Notes under the pieces: generated by a model
What the model saw: the letters and a program-made list of their open reading frames with translations, nothing else
Told to the model about the DNA's origin: nothing
Databases searched by the model: none
Origin: Nocardia sp.
Lineage (GTDB): Bacteria > Actinomycetota > Actinomycetes > Mycobacteriales > Mycobacteriaceae
NCBI GenBank assembly: GCA_017354515.1
Contig: JAFMQT010000011.1
Location: forward strand, 1-23,056
DNA: 23,056 nt
Direction: 5' to 3'
Shown here: positions 13,482-20,084 of the stretch, piece by piece
How the letters are laid out: each line of letters begins with the position of its first letter
How positions within the stretch are numbered: the first letter of the stretch is position 1
Program-made: the position numbers and the translations under genes

Positions 13482-14369
13482 GTGACGGACCGATCAGAAG
13501 CATTGACCGCGCCTCTGCTGCCGTGGGCGGATGAGTGGGGCGGACAAGGGCCCCGACCGAAGTTGGTAGCAGCCGTTGTTTTTGCCCTCGCGATGGCGGT
13601 GCTGTCCATTCCGTTCTCGATTGACGCACACAACGAAGGTAGTTCCGGGCGGGTATGGCTCGGCGTTGGTGTCGGGCTGGTTGGAGTAACTAGTGTCATC
13701 GTCGGCCTTCCTCTCTTGCAAGGTCGGCGTAGAAGGCTGCCTCGAGATATCGGTGTTGGGTCCACGACGAATGGAGCTCACGGGCTGAGTATCTATTATC
13801 TGCGTGTATGGCGAATATCTCTCGGTGTATGGCTTGCGGCGGGGTTTGTGTTTCTCGTTATTCGCGGGGTGACTTTCGGTTCAGAAATGTTCTCTGGTGA
13901 CGGCGATTCTGTTTCGTTTGGTTTGACCGGTGCAGGAATTATCGGCATTATCGTGGTTCTGGCGATGGTTGTAGTGCTGGGCTATCATTTGTTGGCGTCA
14001 CGCCACCGGAGAGGGCGAGTTGCATTAACTGTCGAAGGGCTTATCCAGTCGAATGGACGCATAACGAAGACGGTGGCCTGGTCGTCAGTCGGCGGCGTGT
14101 CGGCGTGCCTTGTGAATAATGTCAGGAGTGTGCGAATAACTCCGGTTCCGCAGGAAGTGGTCGCCGTTGACGTGGGCGGGAGTTGGTTGGGGAAGCTGCA
14201 GCGCGGGACACTAGAACGATCGATCGATGTGCCGGTATGGGTGCTGGGACTGGATCCAGCAATGTTTCTTCACTTGGTCCAATTCTATTGGCGCCACCAG
14301 GAATTCCGCGAGGAGCTGCTTTCGGATGCTGTGATTGATCGGATGCGTCGTGGCGAGGTCGTCGATTGA
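13482..14369 (+). CDS. Four-helix membrane protein, putative immunity protein 1
   Basis: 295-aa protein from the GTG at 13482, which follows GAGGAG; an earlier in-frame start would overlap the toxin. An N-terminal LPWADEWG-x-x-PRP leads into four membrane segments at ~28-48, 57-78, 111-130 and 150-172. A cytosolic C-terminal domain of ~120 residues follows, beginning SRHRRGRVALTVEG. That domain resembles a PH-like fold (a GRxxKTVAWSSVGGVS strand pattern) and ends with a helical LDPAMFLHLVQFYWRHQEFR motif. It is 50 nt behind the toxin and paralogous to the next gene. Multipass immunity proteins commonly protect against membrane-inserting toxins. GC content drops here relative to the flanks. 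No named family is recognised. Confidence 0.82.
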   Translation: MTDRSEALTAPLLPWADEWGGQGPRPKLVAAVVFALAMAVLSIPFSIDAHNEGSSGRVWLGVGVGLVGVTSVIVGLPLLQGRRRRLPRDIGVGSTTNGAHGLSIYYLRVWRISLGVWLAAGFVFLVIRGVTFGSEMFSGDGDSVSFGLTGAGIIGIIVVLAMVVVLGYHLLASRHRRGRVALTVEGLIQSNGRITKTVAWSSVGGVSACLVNNVRSVRITPVPQEVVAVDVGGSWLGKLQRGTLERSIDVPVWVLGLDPAMFLHLVQFYWRHQEFREELLSDAVIDRMRRGEVVD

Positions 14370-14390
14370 TTGGCCCCAGGCTGGTGCTGG

Positions 14391-15266
14391 ATGTCTGTGC
14401 AGGCTGAGGTGCCGCTGCCGGAGTGGCCGGGTGCATGGGGCGATCCACGCCCGGCGGCGCGGATGATAATAGCCCTGCCGCTGGTCGGGCTGATGTCCCT
14501 GATCTTATTTCCGATGGCAGTACAATTCATTTATCAAGGTAATATCGGGGTAGGAATTTTCTGCATATCGGGTGGCTTGGTCTGTATAGGTTTTTTCATC
14601 GCTGGAGTGAAAAGTGTGCGGATTCGGCGAAAGCGGCTGCCACGCAGATTCATCCGAGGTGGCGGCAGCGCGGGCGAACCCGGATTGCGGATCCTTTATA
14701 CGATATCTTCCAAGGCGGTGGGCGTAGTTTGGCTCGCCAGTGCTGCCGTGTTCTTCGCGGTCCGAGGATTCTATCTCGTCCGAAATTTCACGGTATCTAC
14801 CAGTGAATTGCGACCGGCGCTGGGTGATATCGAATTGATCTTCATCGTCATCTGCGTGCCGATGTGTGTTTTCATGATCGGCTACATGACTCTGGGCAAG
14901 CATCGGCGCGGATCGATATTCATATCCCCGGACTCGCTGACCATCCGCCAGGGGTCCACGGTTCGTGTAATTCCGTGGGGTGACATAGGTAATGTGTCAC
15001 CGAGTTATATGAATGCAGTCCGTGTTGTTCGGGTAGTTCCGTGGCCTGAGGCTCGAATAGCGGTCGAGCTGGGGCGAAACCCGCTGGATAGAATTCAGCG
15101 TGGATACTACGAAAGAAATATGGACATCTTCCCTAACCTCCTGGGAATGGATCCGGCCCTGCTGCTGTGCCTCATCAGATTCTATTGGCAGCACCCAGAA
15201 TTCCGCCCCGAGCTGACCTCAGATGCGGTGATCGACCGTGTACGCCGTGGCGAACTATTCGAATGA
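14391..15266 (+). CDS. Four-helix membrane protein, putative immunity protein 2
   Basis: 291-aa paralog of the preceding gene. The ATG at 14391 is preferred to an in-frame TTG at 14370, since MSVQAEVPLPEWPGAWGDPRP then aligns with the N-terminus of the first copy. Shared blocks: LP-x-W-x-x-x-WG-x-x-PRP, RRKRLPR, the G-x-HRRG loop after the fourth membrane segment, NAVRVVRVVP, and LDRIQRG-x-x-ER. The C-terminal block is longest: LGMDPALLLCLIRFYWQH, PEFRPEL, SDAVIDRVRRGE. Membrane helices diverge much more than the C-terminal domain, as expected if they contact variable toxin tips. It begins 21 nt after the first copy's stop and looks like a tandem duplication. Composition is lower in GC, with many AT-rich codons. 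Confidence 0.82.
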   Translation: MSVQAEVPLPEWPGAWGDPRPAARMIIALPLVGLMSLILFPMAVQFIYQGNIGVGIFCISGGLVCIGFFIAGVKSVRIRRKRLPRRFIRGGGSAGEPGLRILYTISSKAVGVVWLASAAVFFAVRGFYLVRNFTVSTSELRPALGDIELIFIVICVPMCVFMIGYMTLGKHRRGSIFISPDSLTIRQGSTVRVIPWGDIGNVSPSYMNAVRVVRVVPWPEARIAVELGRNPLDRIQRGYYERNMDIFPNLLGMDPALLLCLIRFYWQHPEFRPELTSDAVIDRVRRGELFE

Positions 15267-15411
15267 TCCGCTCACGGAGAACAACACTTGTGCCGCTGCG
15301 GGGAGCGGGATTATTCCGAACGCCACATGCGCAGGGTTTCCCCGCCGGCGGCAATCGTCAAGTCGCCCAATCATCCGCACGTTGCGCGCCTTGCGGAATT
15401 GGTGTGGCGGC

Positions 15412-16239
15412 CTATCCGCGCCTCAGCGCGGCGCTGATCAGTGCGCGGGCAGATTCGCCATAGGCCGTTTGTTCGGCCAGCAGGGCGAAGGTCTTCTCGT
15501 GTAGGGCGATCTCGGATGGGCGGGTGATGGTCAGCTCGGCGCTGACGGTCTCGGTGATCACCTGTGCGCGGTCGTACAACACGAAATTTGTTGCAGGTGC
15601 ACGATATTCCGCGTCCAGCGGGATGATGCCGAGGCGCAGGTTCGGGCGGTCCAGCTCCGACCGCAGCGCTTCGAGCTGTTCGATCATCACCGTGCTGTCG
15701 CCGACGGTGCGGTGGAGCCCGGCCTCGCCGATCAGGATGTGGAAGCGGTGCCGGCCGCGCTGAAGGACGCGCTTGCGTGCTATCCGGACAGCAACTGCTT
15801 CCTCCAGGTCATCACGACCTCCGGTAATGGCGATGCACGCGCGCAAGATGGCTCGCGCGTAGTCCTCAGTCTGTAACAGGCCGGGTATGGTGTCGGGCTC
15901 GAACCAGCGGACGAGGCGCGCTTGTTCTTCGAGTTCGATGGACTGGCGCTGCCGGTGTGCGTGGCCCGCAGCGAGGGTCCGCTGCCATTCGAGGTACATC
16001 GAGCGCAGGTTGCGCAGGCTAGCGACGAGGTCATCGAGTACAGCGAGGTTGCCGCACGCCTCGCACCACGCGGCAAGGTCGGCCTCGGATGGTGCCTGCT
16101 TGCCGCGCTCGATACGGCTGACTTTGCTCGAGTGCCAGCCGCATCGAGCGGCGAGATCGATTCCGGATAGGTGGGCGGCTCGGCGTAGTTCCCGAAGGCG
16201 TGCGCCGAGCGCGGCCCGTGCATCGTCGACAGCGTTCAC
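15412..16239 (-). CDS. XRE family regulator with DUF5753 (Scr1-type antitoxin-like)
   Basis: 275 aa. The N-terminal XRE helix-turn-helix spans ~8-65 (LGARLRELRRAAHLSGIDLA, CGWHSSKVSRIERGKQAPSE). The DUF5753 domain covers most of the rest, with the diagnostic RWFEPDTIPGLLQTEDYARA at ~109-128, then ARKRVLQR and FHILIGEAGLHR. Next comes LRLGIIPLDAEYRAPATNF, and ALLAEQTAYGESARALI near the end. Family members are transcriptional regulators, often described as antitoxin-like (Scr1 type), and usually sit beside a DUF397 protein. Here the partner is instead a DUF6879-type gene whose stop overlaps this start by 4 nt (16236-16239). It is the last gene of a three-gene operon. Confidence 0.93.
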   Translation of the reverse strand: MNAVDDARAALGARLRELRRAAHLSGIDLAARCGWHSSKVSRIERGKQAPSEADLAAWCEACGNLAVLDDLVASLRNLRSMYLEWQRTLAAGHAHRQRQSIELEEQARLVRWFEPDTIPGLLQTEDYARAILRACIAITGGRDDLEEAVAVRIARKRVLQRGRHRFHILIGEAGLHRTVGDSTVMIEQLEALRSELDRPNLRLGIIPLDAEYRAPATNFVLYDRAQVITETVSAELTITRPSEIALHEKTFALLAEQTAYGESARALISAALRRG

Positions 16240-16787
16240 GGTGCGTGCGCGTACTCGCTGTCGGCGTACCGGTCGTGGTCAATTCCATTTGGCCACAATG
16301 TGTCCCGTGCATGCACGCAGAGGGCGGCGATTTCCGGATCGGTGGTGATCGACAGCCCCATGAACTCCCCATTGTCGGCGAAGGTCGTATAGGCCACTGT
16401 GTCGTCATCGAACATCCAGAAGTCATCTCCCGGAACGTCTTCCGGTTTGGCGAGGTGGCGTGGCAGCCATCGCACCGTCTCCCCGGCTTCCGTTCGGGTA
16501 TGCGTCTCGCTGAGCAGCCATCGCGTGTAGTGCGAGTGCGGGACAGTCACCACCCGCAGCCGCTGGAGCGCGATACCGCGCCCGGCGGTCTCGACCATCA
16601 GGTCATCCCACGCCTTCCACGACGCGGGCTGTTCCTCCGGTTCGTATGTTTCACCAGTCTCCCAGCGGCGCAACGCTTCTACCTCGTCAGCCACGCCATA
16701 GGAGTCTTGTACTTCCAGGTGGAACGCGCGATGGCGGGCAGCCCGGAACAGCGGCTCGAAAATCCCGTCACCGGTGACGTGGAGCAT
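16236..16787 (-). CDS. DUF6879 family protein
   Basis: 183-aa acidic cytosolic protein. The pattern FRAARHRAFHLEVQDSYGV near residue 15 is characteristic of DUF6879. The same holds for WDDLMVETAGRGIALQRLRVV, HSHYTRWLLSETHTRTEAGE, IRWLPR-like VRWLPRH, and DDFWMFDDDTVAYTTF. These are found almost only in actinobacteria, next to DUF5753 XRE regulators; the biochemical role is unknown. The start ATG shares one base with the stop of the gene before it (TGATG), and its end overlaps the XRE start, so the three proteins are made together. The conserved neighbourhood suggests a regulatory or toxin-antitoxin-like unit. Confidence 0.85.
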   Translation of the reverse strand: MLHVTGDGIFEPLFRAARHRAFHLEVQDSYGVADEVEALRRWETGETYEPEEQPASWKAWDDLMVETAGRGIALQRLRVVTVPHSHYTRWLLSETHTRTEAGETVRWLPRHLAKPEDVPGDDFWMFDDDTVAYTTFADNGEFMGLSITTDPEIAALCVHARDTLWPNGIDHDRYADSEYAHAP

Positions 16788-17083
16788 CAGCGCACCACCA
16801 CGGCCGTTTCATGGTCGTCGAGCGTGAGCTGAGCGAGGACTTCCGGTGCGGTGACTTGCTCCCCGCTGACGAGGAACTTTCCAGGTACGTCGGCCGCCTC
16901 GGCGGGCAACGACATGCCGGGTTCCAGCCAGTCGAGCATCCGGTGCGGCACCAGCACAGTTCCGGTGCGGTCGGTGATGTCTCCCTGGATCACCAGCTCG
17001 CCCGTATCGGCGGCATACACCGCCGGGCAGGCGCCGTGGCCCGAGCCGGAACCGACGTGACGCAGTTTCAGATGAGCGTGCAT
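16787..17083 (-). CDS. Hypothetical protein, first gene of the XRE/DUF6879 operon
   Basis: 98-aa protein of unknown function. The ATG at 17083 (MHAHLKLRHVGSGSGHGAC) is chosen because AAAGGATGG precedes it; the frame extends to 17125 without a better site. The sequence is beta-rich: PAVYAADTGELVIQGDITDR, TGTVLVPHRMLDWLEPG and FLVSGEQVTAPEVL suggest a small beta-barrel-like fold. No signal peptide or membrane segment. It overlaps the DUF6879 start by one base. Upstream lies a 37-bp region with a perfect 10-bp inverted repeat, likely the operator for this operon. Genes like this recur with DUF6879/XRE pairs; I do not recognise a formal family. Confidence 0.78.
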   Translation of the reverse strand: MHAHLKLRHVGSGSGHGACPAVYAADTGELVIQGDITDRTGTVLVPHRMLDWLEPGMSLPAEAADVPGKFLVSGEQVTAPEVLAQLTLDDHETAVVVR

Positions 17084-17133
17084 CGTGTAGCCATCCTTTG
17101 CGGTGGAAGGGACCATACCTCGCAATCATCTAC

Positions 17134-17170
17134 GTATTTGCGCTTGGTAATCAACCATGCGCGCAAATAC
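17134..17170. promoter_or_regulatory. Inverted repeat and candidate promoter of the XRE/DUF6879 operon
   Basis: GTATTTGCGC (17134-17143) and GCGCAAATAC (17161-17170) are a perfect 10-bp inverted repeat with a 17-nt spacer. On the minus strand a TTGATT (17149-17154) and TAGATG (17127-17132), spaced by 16 nt, could be the -35 and -10, so one arm would sit between them and the other just upstream. This fits repression by the operon's own XRE protein. The site is 51 nt from the first start codon. Confidence 0.5.
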
Positions 17171-17300
17171 TCGCAAAGTCATAGTGCACGCTGCGGTGGC
17201 CCGCATAGCGTTTGGGTCGCCTCGTCGTCGGGTCGTATCGGTCCCGCACCGATTCCCCGACGGCGGGTGCGAGCCAGCCGAATAGTGGAAGGGGTCGCGC

Positions 17301-17528
17301 ATGAACACACCTGTGCGCTCGGAAGACGAGGATGCGCGCAAGCTGGCCCTCGCTCCGAAGAACAGTCCCCGATATCTCCAGCACAGCGACGGCTCGTGGT
17401 CGTTCGTCGGCGATGATGGGTGGCCGGTCAGCCCGGAGGAATTCTGCGCGGATCTCGTGAGTGAGTACGGGATAGACCGTAATGAGATGCCTGTTCGTGC
17501 TCGGCCCGGACTGCCGAACGCGGAATAG
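17301..17528 (+). CDS. Small acidic protein, GDDGWPV family (copy B)
   Basis: 75-aa protein, paralog of the one at 5500-5730. The ATG at 17301 follows AAGGGG. Alignment of the two cores gives Y-L-x-H-x-DGSW-x-x-VGDDGWPV-(S/T)-PEEF, with about 18 of 24 positions identical. The N-terminus (MNTPVRSEDED against MNLPARPDDD) is also related, while the C-termini diverge. Not a recognised family. It is transcribed divergently from the XRE/DUF6879 operon with the palindrome between them, and is followed at once by a strong hairpin. It thus appears to be a self-contained single-gene unit. Both copies lie beside HTH regulators, so a regulatory-partner role is inferred. Confidence 0.8.
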   Translation: MNTPVRSEDEDARKLALAPKNSPRYLQHSDGSWSFVGDDGWPVSPEEFCADLVSEYGIDRNEMPVRARPGLPNAE

Positions 17529-17553
17529 TCGGGCCGACTTCTACCGGCCCGAC
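17528..17553 (+). terminator. Strong stem-loop terminator after small acidic gene B
   Basis: GTCGGGCCG (17528-17536, starting on the last base of the stop codon) pairs perfectly with CGGCCCGAC (17545-17553) over 9 bp around an 8-nt loop. There is no T-tract, typical of high-GC actinobacterial terminators. Confidence 0.65.
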
Positions 17554-17631
17554 AACCTCGGCAGCCCGGACGGGGTGAGCCGCGTAATCATCGGAAATGC
17601 CGACCCGCCTACACGCCGACAGGCCCTGCGC

Positions 17632-17674
17632 TTGCCAAGTTAGTACATGTTTCGTAGGGTAGGAGCCTACGAAA
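17632..17674 (+). promoter_or_regulatory. AbiE promoter with overlapping inverted-repeat operator
   Basis: TTGCCA (17632-17637) and TAGGGT (17655-17660), spaced 17 nt, form a plausible promoter. TTTCGTAGG (17650-17658) and CCTACGAAA (17666-17674) are perfect 9-bp inverted arms with a 7-nt spacer, covering the -10 and expected start point. AbiEi antitoxins are known to bind inverted repeats in their own promoters, so this is the likely autoregulatory site. The gene starts at 17694. Confidence 0.6.
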
Positions 17675-17693
17675 TGCACAGTAAAGGGGAGCT

Positions 17694-18341
17694 GTGGAGC
17701 AAGCGCGAGGGACGCCACTGCCAGCCGAGCTGGCACGTTTTACACTGCGTACCGTCCGCCCACAGGACGCCGCCCACGTGTACGCCCATCCCCGTGCCGA
17801 GCTGTCGCGACTCGCCGACAGGGGCATTTTGCATCGAGTGGCCCGTGGTTACTACATCGTCGTACCCCAGGATCAGGTGGGACGTTCGTGGCTGCCAGGC
17901 CTCGAAGCCGCTGCCGCCGGTATTGCTTCGGCGATCTACGGAGCCGACCGTGCGGTGGTCATGGGTGTCAGCGCAGCTCGCCTGCTGGGTGCACTCCCTC
18001 GAGCTCTGGCTACTGCGGTGGTCGCCGTTCCTGGCCGGCACCGGCCGATTGCGTTGTCCGACCGCACCGCCGCTGTACGGTTCGTTCGACGCGATACCGA
18101 GGCGCTCGACGCCGAACTCGTGCAGACGCCGCTCGGCCCCGTGTTGGTCACAACTCCCGAGCAAACAGTGCTCGACCTCGCCCGAAGGCCACTTCTCGGC
18201 AACGCGGAGACGGATGTCCGGCCCGCGATTACTGCGCTCTACCGTCGCAGTGACCCGGAACGGCTGGCTGAGCTTGCCGAGCCGCAGCGACTTGTCGCCG
18301 CGTTGCGCCGCGCTGAGATCTGGGCGGGAGCTCTGTCGTGA
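17694..18341 (+). CDS. Type IV TA system antitoxin, AbiEi family
   Basis: 215 aa from a GTG at 17694 preceded by AAAGGGGA. The N-terminus holds a winged helix with the typical LSRLADRGILHRVARGYYIVVP (~38-59), the AbiEi DNA-binding domain. The remaining C-terminal domain includes IASAIYGADRAVVMGVSAARLLGAL and VLVTTPEQTVLDLARRPLLG, family hallmarks. AbiEi represses its own operon and counters the AbiEii nucleotidyltransferase without forming a stable complex (type IV). A palindrome over the promoter supports self-repression. The stop overlaps the abiEii GTG start (GTGA at 18338-18341), giving tight coupling of antitoxin and toxin. No AbiEi-specific oddity is seen. Confidence 0.9.
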   Translation: MEQARGTPLPAELARFTLRTVRPQDAAHVYAHPRAELSRLADRGILHRVARGYYIVVPQDQVGRSWLPGLEAAAAGIASAIYGADRAVVMGVSAARLLGALPRALATAVVAVPGRHRPIALSDRTAAVRFVRRDTEALDAELVQTPLGPVLVTTPEQTVLDLARRPLLGNAETDVRPAITALYRRSDPERLAELAEPQRLVAALRRAEIWAGALS

Positions 18342-19120
18342 ACCTTGATGAACGAGACACTGTCGCAGAGCAGTTCGGTGTACCTCCGGAGCAGGTGGAG
18401 CGTGATCACCTGATCTCCCACCTTCTCGCAGTGCTCTCCACTCGCTTCGCGGAGAGACTGCACTTCATCGGTGGCACCGCGCTCGCACGCACCCATCTCG
18501 TCGACGGGCGCCTCAGTGAGGACATCGACCTCATTGCTCTCGGCAACCGTACCGAGTTGGCCGCCGAAATTGACGCTGCGTTACCACGAGCGGTTGCGCG
18601 CAGCCATGGTCGGTTGTCTTGGGGGCCTAGTCTTGCCGCAGTTCGTGACACCGAGGCGGCAAACCTTCGCACGGGCGGTGGGCTGTCCGTCAAGATCCAG
18701 CTGCTGTCCTCCCGGGGCCGAACGGCATGGCCCACGGAACTTCGCATACTCGAACAGCGCTACAGCGGTGCGCCACTTGCACGGTTGTCAGTGCCCACGT
18801 TGCCCGCCTTCGCCGCCGCGAAAGCCGTCACGTGGCACGATCGGCGTGCGTCGCGTGACCTGTGGGATCTGTGGGCGCTTGCTGGAATCGGGGCCATAGA
18901 TACGGAGGCATCCAGCCTTTTCGAACGACACGGGCCGACCAACAGGCCACCCGGTGGTCACCTTTTCGACCGGCCGCCGAGCGAAGACGACTGGGTTTCC
19001 CAGCTGGCCGGGCAAACTCGCCTGACAGTGACAGCCAGAACGGCACTCACGACTGTCCGGGACGCGTGGGCACGAGCAACCGACGACTACGACATCAAAC
19101 ATGAAGACGAAGAACCGTGA
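18338..19120 (+). CDS. AbiEii-type nucleotidyltransferase toxin
   Basis: 260-aa member of the AbiEii/AbiGii nucleotidyltransferase toxin family. The catalytic motif is intact: FIGGTALARTHLVDGRLSEDIDLI at ~44-67, that is GG-T...S-x-D-x-D-L. Later motifs are also present: LPAFAAAKAVTWHDRRASRDLWDLWAL at ~154-180, matching the K...DR..RDL-x-DL motif of the family. AbiEii-type toxins modify tRNA 3' ends or related RNA by NTP transfer and cause growth arrest, in some cases aborting phage infection. The GTG start overlaps the antitoxin stop. A short GTCCTCCGAGGAC palindrome follows the stop. The 171 nt to the next gene hold nothing else identifiable. Confidence 0.9.
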   Translation: MNLDERDTVAEQFGVPPEQVERDHLISHLLAVLSTRFAERLHFIGGTALARTHLVDGRLSEDIDLIALGNRTELAAEIDAALPRAVARSHGRLSWGPSLAAVRDTEAANLRTGGGLSVKIQLLSSRGRTAWPTELRILEQRYSGAPLARLSVPTLPAFAAAKAVTWHDRRASRDLWDLWALAGIGAIDTEASSLFERHGPTNRPPGGHLFDRPPSEDDWVSQLAGQTRLTVTARTALTTVRDAWARATDDYDIKHEDEEP

Positions 19121-19291
19121 CCGTCCTCCGAGGACACACCGGCCTCGCAGCACGGCTTACCGCCTCGGAATCCGGAGTACGGGTCATCAGGGGGAAGCGA
19201 TACTCGCCAGATCGGCAGACTGGCCGATTAATTCGTGGTTCGGCGGCGGTCTGTAGTGGAGATCAACCACACCGGATGCGATGGAGCGAGC

Positions 19292-20059
19292 ATGAGCACT
19301 GTGGACCTGCATTACGAAACCTTCGGAACCGCCCAGCCCGGTACCTCGCCGCTGGTGCTGGTGCACGGGGGTGCCGGGACGATCGGGGCGCATTGGGGTG
19401 GGGTCATTCCGGTGCTGGCGAAATCGCGGCTGGTGGTCGGGGTCGAGTTGCAGGGGCACGGGCATACTCCGCATGCCGATCGGCCCTACACCTTCGACAA
19501 CTCTGCTGATGATATCGCCGCGCTGGTGCGTCGCCTCGACCTCGGGCCGGTCGATGTCGCCGGATTCAGCAATGGTGGGCCGGTGGTGCTGCGGTTGGCT
19601 CAGAAATACGGGGATGTGGTGCGCCGGCTCGTCATCGCATCCGGGTTCTGCCGTCGGGATGGGATGGTGCCGGGGTTCTGGGATGGTTTCGGTGATGCTG
19701 AAATATCTTCGATGCCAACAGAACTGGCCGACGCGTACCGTGCGATCGATCCCGACCCCGCCAATCTGAAGCGAATGTTCGATCTCGATGTCGGCTTGAT
19801 GCGCGATTTCGAGGACTGGGATCTGGATGCGCTCGCTGGGATCGCACAGCCCGCGCTGTTCGTGAGCGGAGTGCGGGATGTGGTACTGCCCGCGCACACC
19901 GTGGATATGGCCGCATCGGTGCCGCGCGGTTGGTCGTTGATCCTGCCGGCCGGGCACGGCGACTACCTCGGCGCGGCGGAGACCGGCGGAACGGTCGGCG
20001 CCGTCGCCAAGGGCTTTTTCGGTGTGCTGGAACAGTTCCTCGATGCCGATGGGTTGTGA
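19292..20059 (+). CDS. Alpha/beta hydrolase
   Basis: 255-aa alpha/beta-hydrolase-fold enzyme. The ATG at 19292 follows GGAG at 5 nt and starts the first strand (MSTVDLHYETFG); the longer frame is not needed. The oxyanion-hole loop VLVHGGAGTIGAHW spans ~22-35. The nucleophile elbow is GFSNGG with Ser93. The acid is probably Asp196 in VSGVRDVVLP, and the base His222 in PAGHGDY. All three catalytic residues are in canonical order. The substrate cannot be inferred: family members include esterases, lactonases and C-C hydrolases. It is convergent with the serine hydrolase gene, 25 nt apart, and marks the return to ordinary genome content after the AbiE pair. Confidence 0.93.
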   Translation: MSTVDLHYETFGTAQPGTSPLVLVHGGAGTIGAHWGGVIPVLAKSRLVVGVELQGHGHTPHADRPYTFDNSADDIAALVRRLDLGPVDVAGFSNGGPVVLRLAQKYGDVVRRLVIASGFCRRDGMVPGFWDGFGDAEISSMPTELADAYRAIDPDPANLKRMFDLDVGLMRDFEDWDLDALAGIAQPALFVSGVRDVVLPAHTVDMAASVPRGWSLILPAGHGDYLGAAETGGTVGAVAKGFFGVLEQFLDADGL

Positions 20060-20084
20060 GAGCGGTTTCAGGAGGGGGCCGGGT

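Noticed and set aside
15238..15504. 88-aa plus-strand ORF after the second membrane protein
   Set aside because: Starts inside the preceding gene and ends inside the XRE gene on the other strand; Arg-rich, no motif. The 145-nt gap 15267-15411 seems to hold no gene.
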